Source: Saprospiraceae bacterium
GTDB taxonomy: Bacteria > Bacteroidota > Bacteroidia > Chitinophagales > Saprospiraceae
Direction: 5' to 3'
Assembly: GCA_016722285.1 (NCBI GenBank)
Contig: JADKGI010000008.1
Location: forward strand, 62,001-126,000
Length of the DNA: 64,000 nt
Below, in pieces: positions 17,639 through 27,060 of the stretch. The notes beneath the pieces are model-generated. The model was not told where the DNA came from. It ran no database searches and saw nothing but the letters and a program-made list of their open reading frames with translations. The position numbers and the translations under genes are program-made. Numbering within the stretch: position 1 is the stretch's first letter; every line of letters starts with the position of its first letter.

Positions 17639-20600
17639 TTACGGTAATTGTTCAATTAAAAAATCAAAATTTGAAATAAAGTTGATGTTTAACGGATAAA
17701 ATAATATCTGCCCATATAACATATTCTTATCATCATTTGGGTTGTCAAACTTTGCTTTTGAATTTAAATCATAATCACCCTGGAAATATCCAATGGCGAG
17801 GTCATAATTTGCATTTCCTGCCATATTAAGCGGGTAAAACAATACATCAAATAACGAATAGTTTAAGTCATCATTTGGGTTTTCGCCCTTCACCTTTCTA
17901 TTACTGTCAAAATCCCCTGCCCAAAGTGACATAAAACCAGATTTAACATTGGGTTTTTGAGCTAAACCTGTATAATTATAGCCATTATTTTTGGAAGTGC
18001 CGAAATCAAACATAAGTGTGGAAGGGGATGAAAAGTCAATAGTATCGCTTAGCTGGGTTGGGCTTTGAATATTCATTGTCATGGCACCCAAATGATTTCT
18101 ATGCCGTACCGCTACGTAATAACTGTCGATAGCAATTCCCGGAAACCTTAAACTACTTACACCGTCAATGTCAACAACATCACCGTCACGCTGAAGGAGG
18201 GCGGATCGGGTTGCAACGACATTGGATTTATCTGTTTTAGATCTTAGTTCAATAAATACCCAATCCACAATAGCATTTCTGCCACTTACAGAAAATACTG
18301 CGGAAGGATTTTGAATTGTATTGAATTCGGTATTACTTCCCGATCCCTTATGAACAAACTTTGATGAAATATTCACAAAAGAACTGGGTATAAAATAAGG
18401 GTCAGAATCTGGAATTAACCTACCTCCGGTAAATGGGCTCATGCGAAGATTATCCCTCATTAAAGGTCTGCCACCTGCTACTGCATTTCCATTGTTCATG
18501 AGTGCCCCTTCAAGATACACTTTGATATTTATACTTAATTCAGGTAAAACCAAAATATAAATAGTTGCTTTTTTGCAAATTGAATTAATGTGATTATCAC
18601 ATACTTCGTAGGTAAAATTTACTGGCCCTATAAAAGAAGCACCCGGTATGAAAGTAAATAACCCATTGTTGTTTATGGTAAACTGTCCTTCAGAAGTTGT
18701 AATGTCTTGACTTGTTACATTAAGTGTATTTCCATCAGGGTCAGTGTCATTAGAAAGAGCATTTCCAACTAAGGGTACTCCTTTTTTACCTATTGCTAAA
18801 TCGTCAGTTAATATTAATGAATTAACCGGGTTTGGGCCCAGTACTGTTATTATGACGTTGGCAGTATCACATACCAATGCATCATTTGCAGAGCACACTT
18901 TATATGTAAAATAAACCATTCCAGTAAATCCATTAACAGGCGTGAAAGTTATATCACCATTTGATGAATTGACACTTACATTCCCTGAACCTGGAGGTGT
19001 TGTAATGGCTACACTGGACGGATTTAGACTACATCCTTCTACAAGTAAGCAGGCATCATTATCGAGTGATTTTATAATAATTGGAGTGTTGTATGCCGTA
19101 CCGACAATATCGACATTTGTTGATACAATTTTTGTTGTGATATCGTTATCTTTTACCGTTATGGATAGAGACGAATTGGGACATCCTGATACCTGAGGGG
19201 AAACACAAACAGGAATCTCGAATTTGTACACACCTTGCTTATTTCCTACAAAAGTATAACCTCCTGAAGAATTGACATTCAGACTACTTATTGCGCCAGG
19301 AGGTCCACTGATTAAAGCAGTTGCGTTGCTATAATTATTTAAAAGTGGTTCCTGATCATTTGTACTTAGATCGCCATTTACGGATATGTTAGTATTTGTA
19401 ACATTAAAATCCGGCGTAAAACAATTGGTAACAATTAATACATCACTTGTATCCTGAATATTGCACCCCAAACCAGAGTCTGTATAAGTAAATGTAACTG
19501 ATCCAGCGCTGAGCCCAGTAATTTGGCCAGTATTGGTAATAGTTGCAACCGTTGGATTATTGCTTATCCAATTTCCCGAATTATTGGGCATCAATTGTGA
19601 AATACCACCTGTGCAGATAATTGAGGGTCCTGAAAAAATTAATTCAGGTGAACCTTTAACTACTATATTATTACTTGGCAATGAAGTACATCCTGATATA
19701 GTTTCTGTCAGAGTGAAGGAAGATAAACCAGGCGAATTCCCGGTGATTGTGCCAGTTGTAGCGTCAATAGATGCTACTCCGGGATTGCTACTTACCCAAA
19801 GGCCGGTGCTGATAGAAGAGATCAAAGTATTAGATCCTGTGCAAATTGAATCAGGACCTGTGATGTATATTTGAGGTAATGGTTTTACAGAAACAGGACT
19901 TGATGGCAGAGAATTACATCCAGTAGAATTTTCAGTAAATATAAAAGTTGCAGTACCTGAAGCAACGCCGGTAACCATTCCAGTTTGGCTAATTAAAGCC
20001 ACATTTGTGTTGCTGATTGCCCAAGTGCCTCCTGAAGTTGGAGATAACTGGGTGGTGGATCCGGTGCAAATAGTATCTTTGTCCAAGATAGTGACTACTG
20101 CTCTTTCAGAGACATTCATTAGTATTGTATTTTCACATCCTGTGTTATTTTCTTCATATCTTAAAGTAACAAATCCAGACCCACTACCTACTGCAATACT
20201 TCCAAAAACTGAAATAATACTTTCATCGAGACTTGACCATATTCCTCCTGAATTTGGACTTAAGCTTGCAGTTGATCCAATGCACAATTCGGACTTTGAT
20301 GAAGATAAAGATGGTCTGGGGTTTATGGTAATTGAATCACTTACTATTGTACAAAAATCTGACAATCTGGTAAATGTAAACGGCATTCTTCCCGCTGAAA
20401 TACCTGTCACCAGTCCAGAACCTGAAAGTATAGTTGCCACAGAAGGATTATTACTTGTCCATGTGCCGGCATCATTTGTTGTGATTAATAAATAATTTCC
20501 AATGCACACTTCGTGTGCGGTATAATTAAGAAATGGTTGTGGTACAACTGTAATATCTCCTGAAATAGCAGAAGAACAACCTGTAGAAGTTTCAGTCCAT

Positions 20601-22348
20601 CTGAAGTTAACTATTCCGGGGGCTATGGCGTTAACAATGCCACTGGAACTAATTGATGCAATTTGGGGCTGGAGGCTTTCCCAAGAACCTCCTGAATTAG
20701 GAGATAGTTGAGAGATTGCCTGAACACAAATATTATTTGGACCTGTGATGAGTATTGACGGAATTGGTTTTACAACTATATTTTTTGGTGCGGAGACACA
20801 ACCCGTGATGCTATCAGTAAAGATTACAGTGGTGATACCTTCTGATATACCGGTAATGAGTCCTGTATTGATGATGTTGGCTATTCCAGGATTCATTGAA
20901 TTCCATGTTCCCCCAGAGGAGGGAAGTATTTGAGTGGATGAGCCCACACACACTTCAGGAGAACCAACTATACTTATTACAGGGGTTGGATTTACGGTTA
21001 TATCGTTTGTAAAAGAAGTACATCCGGATAATAATTCTGTAAAAGAAAATGAAACATTTCCGGAAGTCAATGCTGTTACAATTCCGCCTGAATTTATTGA
21101 AGCGACATTTGGATCACTGCTTATCCAATATCCTCCTGTACCCGGTGACAAAGTTGTTGTATCACCAATACACAAGGAATCAGGGCCTGAATTGACGATG
21201 TCTGGGAGAGAATTAACTCCTACTTCCACGGTATCTGAGCAGGATTGTGTTGAATAGATAAACTTGTATATTCCGGCCGCATTTTGATCAAAGCTAACAT
21301 TTGCCAAACCAGGAGCCGTATTTGTGAGTGTTGCACCTATATTATTTGCGGAATCTGAAGACCATGTCCCATCAGATGGATCAGAACCTGATAAGGAAAC
21401 TGTGGTGTTAGCACAAACTAACATATCCATACCTGCATATGGCTTGTTTTGTGCATTAATCGCAAGAGAATCTACACAACCATATTTGTCAGAAACCAAA
21501 ACTTTGTATTCGCCTGAATTTAATTCATGTGCTGGATTGATTACCAAATTCTGAGATGATGCGTAAAAGCCGTTTGGCCCCGTCCAGGTATATTTAAGTG
21601 GTGTCTGACATACCGAAGTGGTAGCCGATGCTTGTATTTCAATACCTGATTGGCAAGAGATTAATAACGGAGAAATGATAGGTGGTGACGGAAATGTGGA
21701 TATAGCATTTGAGCTATAAATTCCACCACCTTCCACCAGATTAAAATTATTGTTAAAATTGATAAATCCCATCCCAGGAGCATTTTGATCCGGATCAATA
21801 CCGTTTTTATACATTCGAATTCCCTGCCCACAATTAAAAATAGTATCAACATATAAGCTGAATAATGGGATGGTGTCTCCAGCATCTAAATTATTATAAT
21901 GGGAGTTTGTATCAAAAGATGGAGCAAAAATGTAATAATCACTTACGGGATCAGCAATGGGGGCTCCCACTGCACTATAAATAATCCAATCATTTGGGAT
22001 GGTACCTGTAAAGGCTTCATTGTCATTAAGTGGGAAGTAATTTTCTATAACATTGATGTTCGTCCCGGTAGGTACCACAACTGAAAACTTTGTAAAAGCC
22101 TGAGTTCTTTGAGCAATATTTGATGTCGATCCCGCATTGATTATCAAAAAAGCTTCATATCTGCAAGAATCAGGATTATACTTCAATTGATAGCTTACAT
22201 CGCTGACCTGAGCGAATAAAATATTTGGAAAGCTTACTATAGTATAAAAAAAAATGCCCAGAAATAATTTTAAAATATTACGGCAACTATCAGAATTTTT
22301 CATGTTTTCTGAAATTTGTAACCAAACTTTATGTGTGAATTTATTCAA
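17639..22348 (-). CDS. Giant secreted Ig-like (BIG2-type) repeat surface protein with dockerin-like C-terminus
   Basis: A 1569-residue exported protein. The signal peptide is cleaner if translation begins at M16 (22303: MKNSDSCRNILKLF...FAQ). An N-terminal cohesin-like or unknown domain (about 35-230) and a PKD/Ig-like segment (about 235-380) come first. Eight tandem Ig-like repeats of about 74 residues (about 383-972) follow, each with the pattern GP-x-x-[IL]C-x-G ... GG-x-W-x-S-x-[ND]P-x-[VI]A ... GLITG ... TE-x-x-[ST]GC. Next are cadherin/tandem-95-like domains (about 1000-1270; SNDTDPDGNTL), then two Asp-rich dockerin-like repeats (about 1470-1569; GDFDSNRKVKGENPNDD and GDYDLNSKAKFDNPNDD). 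Probably an adhesin or matrix protein, possibly T9SS-exported; no classical T9SS C-terminal domain is obvious. Confidence 0.8.
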   Translation of the reverse strand: MNKFTHKVWLQISENMKNSDSCRNILKLFLGIFFYTIVSFPNILFAQVSDVSYQLKYNPDSCRYEAFLIINAGSTSNIAQRTQAFTKFSVVVPTGTNINVIENYFPLNDNEAFTGTIPNDWIIYSAVGAPIADPVSDYYIFAPSFDTNSHYNNLDAGDTIPLFSLYVDTIFNCGQGIRMYKNGIDPDQNAPGMGFINFNNNFNLVEGGGIYSSNAISTFPSPPIISPLLISCQSGIEIQASATTSVCQTPLKYTWTGPNGFYASSQNLVINPAHELNSGEYKVLVSDKYGCVDSLAINAQNKPYAGMDMLVCANTTVSLSGSDPSDGTWSSDSANNIGATLTNTAPGLANVSFDQNAAGIYKFIYSTQSCSDTVEVGVNSLPDIVNSGPDSLCIGDTTTLSPGTGGYWISSDPNVASINSGGIVTALTSGNVSFSFTELLSGCTSFTNDITVNPTPVISIVGSPEVCVGSSTQILPSSGGTWNSMNPGIANIINTGLITGISEGITTVIFTDSITGCVSAPKNIVVKPIPSILITGPNNICVQAISQLSPNSGGSWESLQPQIASISSSGIVNAIAPGIVNFRWTETSTGCSSAISGDITVVPQPFLNYTAHEVCIGNYLLITTNDAGTWTSNNPSVATILSGSGLVTGISAGRMPFTFTRLSDFCTIVSDSITINPRPSLSSSKSELCIGSTASLSPNSGGIWSSLDESIISVFGSIAVGSGSGFVTLRYEENNTGCENTILMNVSERAVVTILDKDTICTGSTTQLSPTSGGTWAISNTNVALISQTGMVTGVASGTATFIFTENSTGCNSLPSSPVSVKPLPQIYITGPDSICTGSNTLISSISTGLWVSSNPGVASIDATTGTITGNSPGLSSFTLTETISGCTSLPSNNIVVKGSPELIFSGPSIICTGGISQLMPNNSGNWISNNPTVATITNTGQITGLSAGSVTFTYTDSGLGCNIQDTSDVLIVTNCFTPDFNVTNTNISVNGDLSTNDQEPLLNNYSNATALISGPPGAISSLNVNSSGGYTFVGNKQGVYKFEIPVCVSPQVSGCPNSSLSITVKDNDITTKIVSTNVDIVGTAYNTPIIIKSLDNDACLLVEGCSLNPSSVAITTPPGSGNVSVNSSNGDITFTPVNGFTGMVYFTYKVCSANDALVCDTANVIITVLGPNPVNSLILTDDLAIGKKGVPLVGNALSNDTDPDGNTLNVTSQDITTSEGQFTINNNGLFTFIPGASFIGPVNFTYEVCDNHINSICKKATIYILVLPELSINIKVYLEGALMNNGNAVAGGRPLMRDNLRMSPFTGGRLIPDSDPYFIPSSFVNISSKFVHKGSGSNTEFNTIQNPSAVFSVSGRNAIVDWVFIELRSKTDKSNVVATRSALLQRDGDVVDIDGVSSLRFPGIAIDSYYVAVRHRNHLGAMTMNIQSPTQLSDTIDFSSPSTLMFDFGTSKNNGYNYTGLAQKPNVKSGFMSLWAGDFDSNRKVKGENPNDDLNYSLFDVLFYPLNMAGNANYDLAIGYFQGDYDLNSKAKFDNPNDDKNMLYGQILFYPLNINFISNFDFLIEQLP

Positions 22349-22682
22349 AGCTTAAATAAAATCTTCAGTTTTATGGTAATCTCGAAATTCTGTAAGTTGT
22401 GATAATAATAAAAGCAAAAATAAAAATAATTACTATATATTGCTAATAATCCATATTAATGCTTTGTTTTTAAATATATAATATATAAATAACAATATTC
22501 ATGTGTTAATGCATTCAATATATGTAATACGACACCATTTCGGGAGAATACCCCAAATGAAAAATGAATTTTTGATTTTTTAATAGACATCATTGGATTA
22601 AACTACACATGATATTTAAGTGGTAGGTATATTAATCTATCTTAATGTGAAGCTACATAGTATAAATCAATGGAATACATGA
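22349..22682. other. Intergenic region upstream of the giant surface protein
   Basis: Very AT-rich with no coding signal. A candidate minus-strand -7 box (TATTTTTG, 22422 down to 22415) lies about 70 bp before the start codon; no good -33 element is seen. The rest holds nothing I can name. Confidence 0.35.
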
Positions 22683-23306
22683 TTAACCCTGGATATATAA
22701 AAGATATTTTTCTTCAAAATAAGTTTCATTGAAATATTCTATAATAGGAACAATTTCTCTATATTCATATTTAGGTATCAGTTCCAATTCAGATTTTAGG
22801 TTACCTTTTAAAGCTATTAAGCCATTAGGGTAAGTGTTTTTGTGAGATTTGGATAAAACAAGTCTTGCCCATGGCAGAAGAATGTCAATTTTAGCCACCG
22901 CTCTGGTGACAACAAAATCACATTTTTCATTTAAATTTTCAACACGGCTATGTTTGGTTTTCACATTTTTTAAATCCAAAGCTGTGACAACCTCATTAAC
23001 AACATGAAGCTTTTTATTAATGCTATCAATAAGTAAAAAATCACATTGGGGAAACATGATAGCTAAAGGAATTCCCGGAAATCCCCCGCCCGTACCCAGA
23101 TCGATTATTTTGGTACCTTTTTTAAATGAAATAAATACAGCTATTGCCAATGAATGCAGGACGTGGTTCAAATATAAATTGTCAATATCTTTGCGTGATA
23201 TGACGTTGATTTTCTGGTTCCAATCATGGTAGATGGATTCAAGCTGCCCGAACTGCAACATTTGAGAATCTGTCAGTTCTGGAAAAAATTTATTGATAGT
23301 GTCCAA
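22683..23306 (-). CDS. rsmG: 16S rRNA (guanine-527-N7) methyltransferase RsmG
   Basis: A 207-residue SAM-dependent methyltransferase. Typical RsmG elements are NVISRKDIDNLYLNHVLHSL near the N-terminus, the SAM loop IIDLGTGGGFPGIPLAI, LLIDSINKK, and VTRAVAKI later. It modifies G527 (E. coli numbering) of 16S rRNA. A perfect -7 box lies upstream, and it stands alone here. Confidence 0.95.
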   Translation of the reverse strand: MDTINKFFPELTDSQMLQFGQLESIYHDWNQKINVISRKDIDNLYLNHVLHSLAIAVFISFKKGTKIIDLGTGGGFPGIPLAIMFPQCDFLLIDSINKKLHVVNEVVTALDLKNVKTKHSRVENLNEKCDFVVTRAVAKIDILLPWARLVLSKSHKNTYPNGLIALKGNLKSELELIPKYEYREIVPIIEYFNETYFEEKYLLYIQG

Positions 23307-23337
23307 AATTCGAATTTTCTATTTACTTTTTAAAGGA

Positions 23338-23345
23338 CAAAGGTA
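23338..23345 (-). promoter_or_regulatory. -7 box of rsmG
   Basis: TACCTTTG on the minus strand, consensus TAnnTTTG, ends 32 bases before the rsmG start codon. Confidence 0.5.
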
Positions 23346-23761
23346 TGAAAAGGTTATGAAGCGATTTTAAAACTTATGTTAAAATGATTTGTAAGTGCTT
23401 GGAATACAAAACGAAGCGCATTTGGAAGTTCATAGTATTGGATATGGACTGAGAATGAGCTTAGGAATTGATTTTCAATGACTTGCAAAGGAATTAAAAA
23501 TACTCTTCAAAAAGACTTCTATCACTAAAATTATGAGTTTTGATTTTTATCCTAAAGTTATCTGGTTATCTTTGGCGCATGATTTGTCGCAGATTATGTT
23601 TAATTTTTAGAACATGATTTATTGTTTTTAAGGTTCAGTTTATAGAACTGAAATGATTGACTGGCGCAATTAACTTACCAAATGCAAATTTTATAATGGA
23701 GTATGATTTATTCCCATTAATTTTAGATGACTTTAAAAATAATTATAAATCTTGAATAGAT
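23346..23761. other. Long intergenic stretch without recognisable gene
   Basis: About 400 bp with no supported CDS. One frame at roughly 23407-23610 is open apart from a single TGA and encodes a protein-like string, but I recognise no family, so I do not call it. It may be a relic. Confidence 0.3.
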
Positions 23762-23816
23762 GAAATCCCCATGATGCAAACATAACAAACCATTATGACT
23801 AAATCATGGGGATTCC
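23762..23816. repeat. Inverted repeat with 14-bp arms
   Basis: Arms GAAATCCCCATGAT (23762-23775) and ATCATGGGGATTCC (23803-23816) match at 13 of 14 positions around a 27-bp loop. No T-tract follows. It could be a protein-binding dyad, a structured RNA or an element end. Confidence 0.55.
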
Positions 23817-23872
23817 ATGTGACCTTTAAAATTAAAATAAATTTATACACGTGAAATGAGCATGAATCCACC

Positions 23873-23946
23873 TTTGTGGTACCTGCCCGACTACCGAGTA
23901 GTGGTCAGGCGGGCCTGCCCGACTCTCGTGAGCAGGCGGGCACAAA
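23873..23946. repeat. GC-rich REP-like double hairpin
   Basis: A GC-rich block in an AT-rich intergenic region holds two tandem units, 23882-23913 and 23914-23940. Each begins CCTGCCCGACT and ends CAGGCGGG, with a short internal stem (CTAC/GTAG in the first, CTC/GAG in the second). An outer pair TTTGTG (23873-23878) and CACAAA (23941-23946) encloses them. Such tandem hairpins resemble repetitive extragenic palindromes. No transposase is nearby. Confidence 0.6.
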
Positions 23947-24009
23947 CCGGGATGATTATTTTCATGCGAATTCCATCTGGCAATTAAAATACAAATAAAA
24001 AATAAACAC

Positions 24010-25197
24010 ATGAAATATTATCATTATATTTTTATATTGATTCTTAGTACTTCCTATAGTTATTCACAATCTCAAAGTAACAAGGATGTGACTATATCTA
24101 TACTGACATGTGCACCTGGTCATGAGCTTTATTCAATATATGGACATAATGCCATAAGAATAGTCAATGACGAAACCGGATCTGACAGAGTATATAATTA
24201 TGGGACTTTTGATTTTAATACTCCGGGCTTTGCTATAAAATTTATGAGAGGCAAATTGCCCTACCTACTCAGTTCAGTTGATTTTTATGATTTTATGAGA
24301 GAATACGAGTACTTTCATAGAAGTGTCACCGAGCAGATTCTTAATCTGGATTCTTTGCAAAAACAAAAGATAATCAAATATATAAGTCTAAATATGCTTC
24401 CCGAAAACAGGGAATATAAATATGATTTTTTTATGGACAATTGTGCAACACGGCTCAGAGATATCATCAATTCAAATGTTTTTAATATCAATTGGGACAG
24501 AGGGAGAACATCTCACAAAACATTCAGGCAAATTATCAAGCAGTATCAAAAAGGAATGCCGTGGACTGACTTTGGAATTGACTTAATAATAGGGTCTCCG
24601 TCAGATAAAATTATTACTTTAAGTGAAGAGGCATTTATACCTGATTATCTTTCTGATGCGATACAGTATGCCGAAATTGAGAACAATATCATTCGACCTT
24701 TACAAAGTAAAAAAACACAAATTTTAAATTTCGATCATAATAATGAAATGTCCAATTCCATATTTTCGCCATGGCTGTTATTTATTTTGCTTTTTCTTCT
24801 TGAAATTGTAATTTTGATAAAATATTTTCGTGGTGAGACGACGTTATGGGTTAAAAAATATGATCTTATCTGGGTAATATTAATTACATTAGGCAGTATC
24901 TTGTTATTGTTTATGTGGTTTGGAACGGATCATACGGCAACTGGAAAAAATTTTAATCTTTTGTGGTGTAGTCCCCTGATTCCTTTGATATGGTATTTAG
25001 ATTTGTACCGATCTGAATGGTTAAGAAATTGGATGATTATATTATTGACGATTATTTTAATAATTTGTATGATCAATGCCATACCTGGAATCCAAATTCT
25101 TAAACAATACTTCCATCCTTTGGTAATGGTAATTACTGCCATTCTTATATTTAAAATATTTAGGTGGAGTAAGATATTCAAAGGAATAAATGTTTAA
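24010..25197 (+). CDS. DUF4105 membrane protein
   Basis: A 395-residue protein with a signal peptide (residues 1-19), then the DUF4105/Lnb-type periplasmic domain (about 25-200). Its Cys/His-containing motifs TCAPGHELYSIYGHNAIRI and DFFMDNCATRLRDII suggest a Cys/His catalytic site of the papain-like/NlpC type (inference). Five to six transmembrane helices fill about 255-390. The biochemical role is not established, to my knowledge. It is followed after 2 bp by a GroES-like gene and then mgsA, a likely three-gene unit. Confidence 0.85.
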   Translation: MKYYHYIFILILSTSYSYSQSQSNKDVTISILTCAPGHELYSIYGHNAIRIVNDETGSDRVYNYGTFDFNTPGFAIKFMRGKLPYLLSSVDFYDFMREYEYFHRSVTEQILNLDSLQKQKIIKYISLNMLPENREYKYDFFMDNCATRLRDIINSNVFNINWDRGRTSHKTFRQIIKQYQKGMPWTDFGIDLIIGSPSDKIITLSEEAFIPDYLSDAIQYAEIENNIIRPLQSKKTQILNFDHNNEMSNSIFSPWLLFILLFLLEIVILIKYFRGETTLWVKKYDLIWVILITLGSILLLFMWFGTDHTATGKNFNLLWCSPLIPLIWYLDLYRSEWLRNWMIILLTIILIICMINAIPGIQILKQYFHPLVMVITAILIFKIFRWSKIFKGINV

Positions 25198-25199
25198 TT

Positions 25200-25571
25200 A
25201 TGGTAATTATTCATGAAAATAAACTTAAAAAGGTCATCCTAACTGGAGATAGAGTATTGGTAAAACCTACCAAACCTGAAGAGAAAACCAACTCAGGATT
25301 ATACCTGCCTCATGGTGTATATCAACAAGAAAAAGTATTGAGTGGTTATGTGATGAAAACTGGTCCGGGATATGCAATTCCATCGCCTTTTGAAGATGAA
25401 CCATGGAAATCAGATGAAGAATCTGTAAGATATGTGCCACTTCAGGCAAAAGAAGGCGATTTGGCTTTGTTTCTTGTACAGCAAGCCATTGAATTGAAAT
25501 ACAATGACGAAAAATATTTCATCATGCCACACGATGCCATACTTCTTATTGAGAGAGAAGAAGACATATGA
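25200..25571 (+). CDS. GroES-family co-chaperone-like protein
   Basis: A 123-residue GroES-fold protein: VILTGDRVLVKPTKPEEKTN at the N-terminus, SGLYLPHG replacing the usual mobile loop, and DAILLIERE at the C-terminus. It is longer than canonical GroES (about 95 residues) because of an insertion at about residues 55-85. No groEL is adjacent, so it is probably the paralogous GroES-like protein of Bacteroidota rather than the main co-chaperonin. It starts 2 bp after the DUF4105 stop. Confidence 0.8.
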   Translation: MVIIHENKLKKVILTGDRVLVKPTKPEEKTNSGLYLPHGVYQQEKVLSGYVMKTGPGYAIPSPFEDEPWKSDEESVRYVPLQAKEGDLALFLVQQAIELKYNDEKYFIMPHDAILLIEREEDI

Positions 25572-25579
25572 TAAAATAA

Positions 25580-25978
25580 ATGAAAGAAAATATGATTAGA
25601 GTAGGACTAATAGCCCATGATGGGAAAAAGCCGGAAATGGTGTCTTTTGTGGTAGCGAATAAAAGCTTTCTAAGCAAAGTAAAAATTTATGCAACAGGCA
25701 CAACAGGTGGTCATATTGAAAAAGAAGGCTTTGAGGTAGAATGCCTCCTTTCAGGTCCAAAAGGAGGTGATGCTCAGATTGCAGCACTTGTTGCTACGGG
25801 TGCAATAGATCTGGTAATATTTTTTCGGGACCCTTTGGACAAACATCCTCATGAACCCGATGTCCAAATGCTCATGAGACTTTGTGATGTTCATAACATT
25901 CCGTTGGCCACAAATCCAAGAACGGCGTATTTTATACTGAAGGGTTTCGAAGCTGAGATGCACGGGAAAAAAGCCTGA
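25580..25978 (+). CDS. mgsA: Methylglyoxal synthase
   Basis: A 132-residue enzyme converting dihydroxyacetone phosphate to methylglyoxal and phosphate, a bypass of lower glycolysis. Family motifs are GLIAHDGKKPEMV, the phosphate site TGTTGG, SGPKGGDAQI with the catalytic Asp, and IFFRDPLDKHPHEPDV. Length is typical for the family. It lies 8 bp after the GroES-like gene. An internal Met (MIRVGLIAHD) is an alternative start. Confidence 0.93.
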   Translation: MKENMIRVGLIAHDGKKPEMVSFVVANKSFLSKVKIYATGTTGGHIEKEGFEVECLLSGPKGGDAQIAALVATGAIDLVIFFRDPLDKHPHEPDVQMLMRLCDVHNIPLATNPRTAYFILKGFEAEMHGKKA

Positions 25979-26136
25979 TTTTTTCATTCATCTTTACAAA
26001 AAACTTAACCGATAAATTTTGTGAGCTAAGGTTTCATTACCCTTGTCTTAGCTCATTGACTTCTTCAAATAAAACTATGTTGTCTCATTTAATTGAATTG
26101 TAGTATCAGATAATTTGGAGATATGACCTTGATAAT

Positions 26137-26173
26137 TAAAAAAAGCCGTGAACTGCAAAGCAGTCACGGCTCT
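26137..26173 (-). terminator. Intrinsic terminator of the lipoprotein gene
   Basis: On the minus strand, AGCCGTGACTGC pairs with GCAGTTCACGGCT (one bulge) around a small loop, followed by a run of seven T. It sits 25 bp after the stop of the 26198-26740 gene. Confidence 0.85.
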
Positions 26174-26197
26174 TAAATTTTTTACGTAATTGGAAGA

Positions 26198-26740
26198 TTA
26201 CTTCTTACCCACCATTTCGTAAGCAGCTTTCAACATGCCGAGGGCTGAATCAGAAGCAGTTTTCAATTCAGCTTGCTTAGCAGTCCAAGCGGTTACTTTT
26301 TCATTAGCTTGAGTCACAAGACCGGATAATTCTGCTATTTGAGCAGGAATATCACCTTCGATTTTACCAGCAGCTAATCCATCTTTAAGAGCAGTAACAC
26401 CTGCAGCTTTTTCAGTCCACATAGTTACAAAATCACTTAATTCAGATTGAACTGGTGCGTATGCATCACTTGCTGCTTTATATGCAGTAGTTGATTCGGC
26501 CCATTTGGTTGCAGCTTCTCCTTTCAGTTTAGATACCGCAACAGAGTCAAGCATCATCTGACTTGCAGCTTCAGTTACAGATGTCATGTCTTTTGTTAAT
26601 CCTTCTGAAAAACCAGTAACTGCAGCAGTTGCTGCATCCCATGAAGTTCCTAATTCTTCAATTGCAACTTTATGCGCTTCAACACCTGCTTTGCATGAAA
26701 ACAAAAACAATGGTAAAACTAATAATAATACCTTTTTCAT
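26198..26740 (-). CDS. Ala-rich helical lipoprotein, function unknown
   Basis: A 180-residue predicted lipoprotein read from the ATG at 26740. It has a short signal (MKKVLLLVLPLFLF) and lipobox Cys in LFSCKAG. An in-frame start at 26806 would put an extra hydrophobic stretch before the signal and is unlikely. The mature part is rich in Ala, Glu, Lys and Thr with heptad-like spacing, so it is probably all-alpha or coiled-coil, ending YEMVGKK. I do not recognise the family. Monocistronic, with a strong terminator. Confidence 0.75.
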   Translation of the reverse strand: MKKVLLLVLPLFLFSCKAGVEAHKVAIEELGTSWDAATAAVTGFSEGLTKDMTSVTEAASQMMLDSVAVSKLKGEAATKWAESTTAYKAASDAYAPVQSELSDFVTMWTEKAAGVTALKDGLAAGKIEGDIPAQIAELSGLVTQANEKVTAWTAKQAELKTASDSALGMLKAAYEMVGKK

Positions 26741-27025
26741 TTTTTCTAATTTTTTAAACTTTAAATAATAGAGCAAAGGTATAAGTATTAAAATTGAAAT
26801 GTACATTTTACATTCGTTTATTTGTGGCGCTCATTCTTGTTAATGCAGTGTTAATGATCTGTAAATTAAATATATAAACATATAAATATATTCTATTTGA
26901 TGATTGTTAACATTCTTTAACATAGTCATGAAAATCAAAATAACACAAAATATTGATTTGTTCATTCACTTACTTCAGGATTGAACTTTTCATATTGTCT
27001 TTCAAACATTTCATAATTTAAACCT

Positions 27026-27033
27026 TACCTTTG
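27026..27033 (+). promoter_or_regulatory. -7 box of the nucleotidyltransferase gene
   Basis: TACCTTTG matches TAnnTTTG and ends 27 bases before the ATG at 27061. Confidence 0.5.
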
Positions 27034-27060
27034 CATCTATCAAAAATAATGTGTTGATTT

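Noticed and set aside
18942..21554. Several plus-strand open frames across the giant surface-protein gene
   Set aside because: They are antisense to the repetitive 1569-codon gene and arise from its repeat codon bias; they carry no recognisable motifs.
23407..23610. Open frame with a single TGA in the 23.3-23.8 kb gap
   Set aside because: It looks protein-like in places but matches no family I know and has no start or promoter; too weak to call a pseudogene.
25200..25571. Canonical groES of a groESL operon
   Set aside because: No groEL follows, and the protein has an insertion that makes it longer than GroES; called GroES-like instead.
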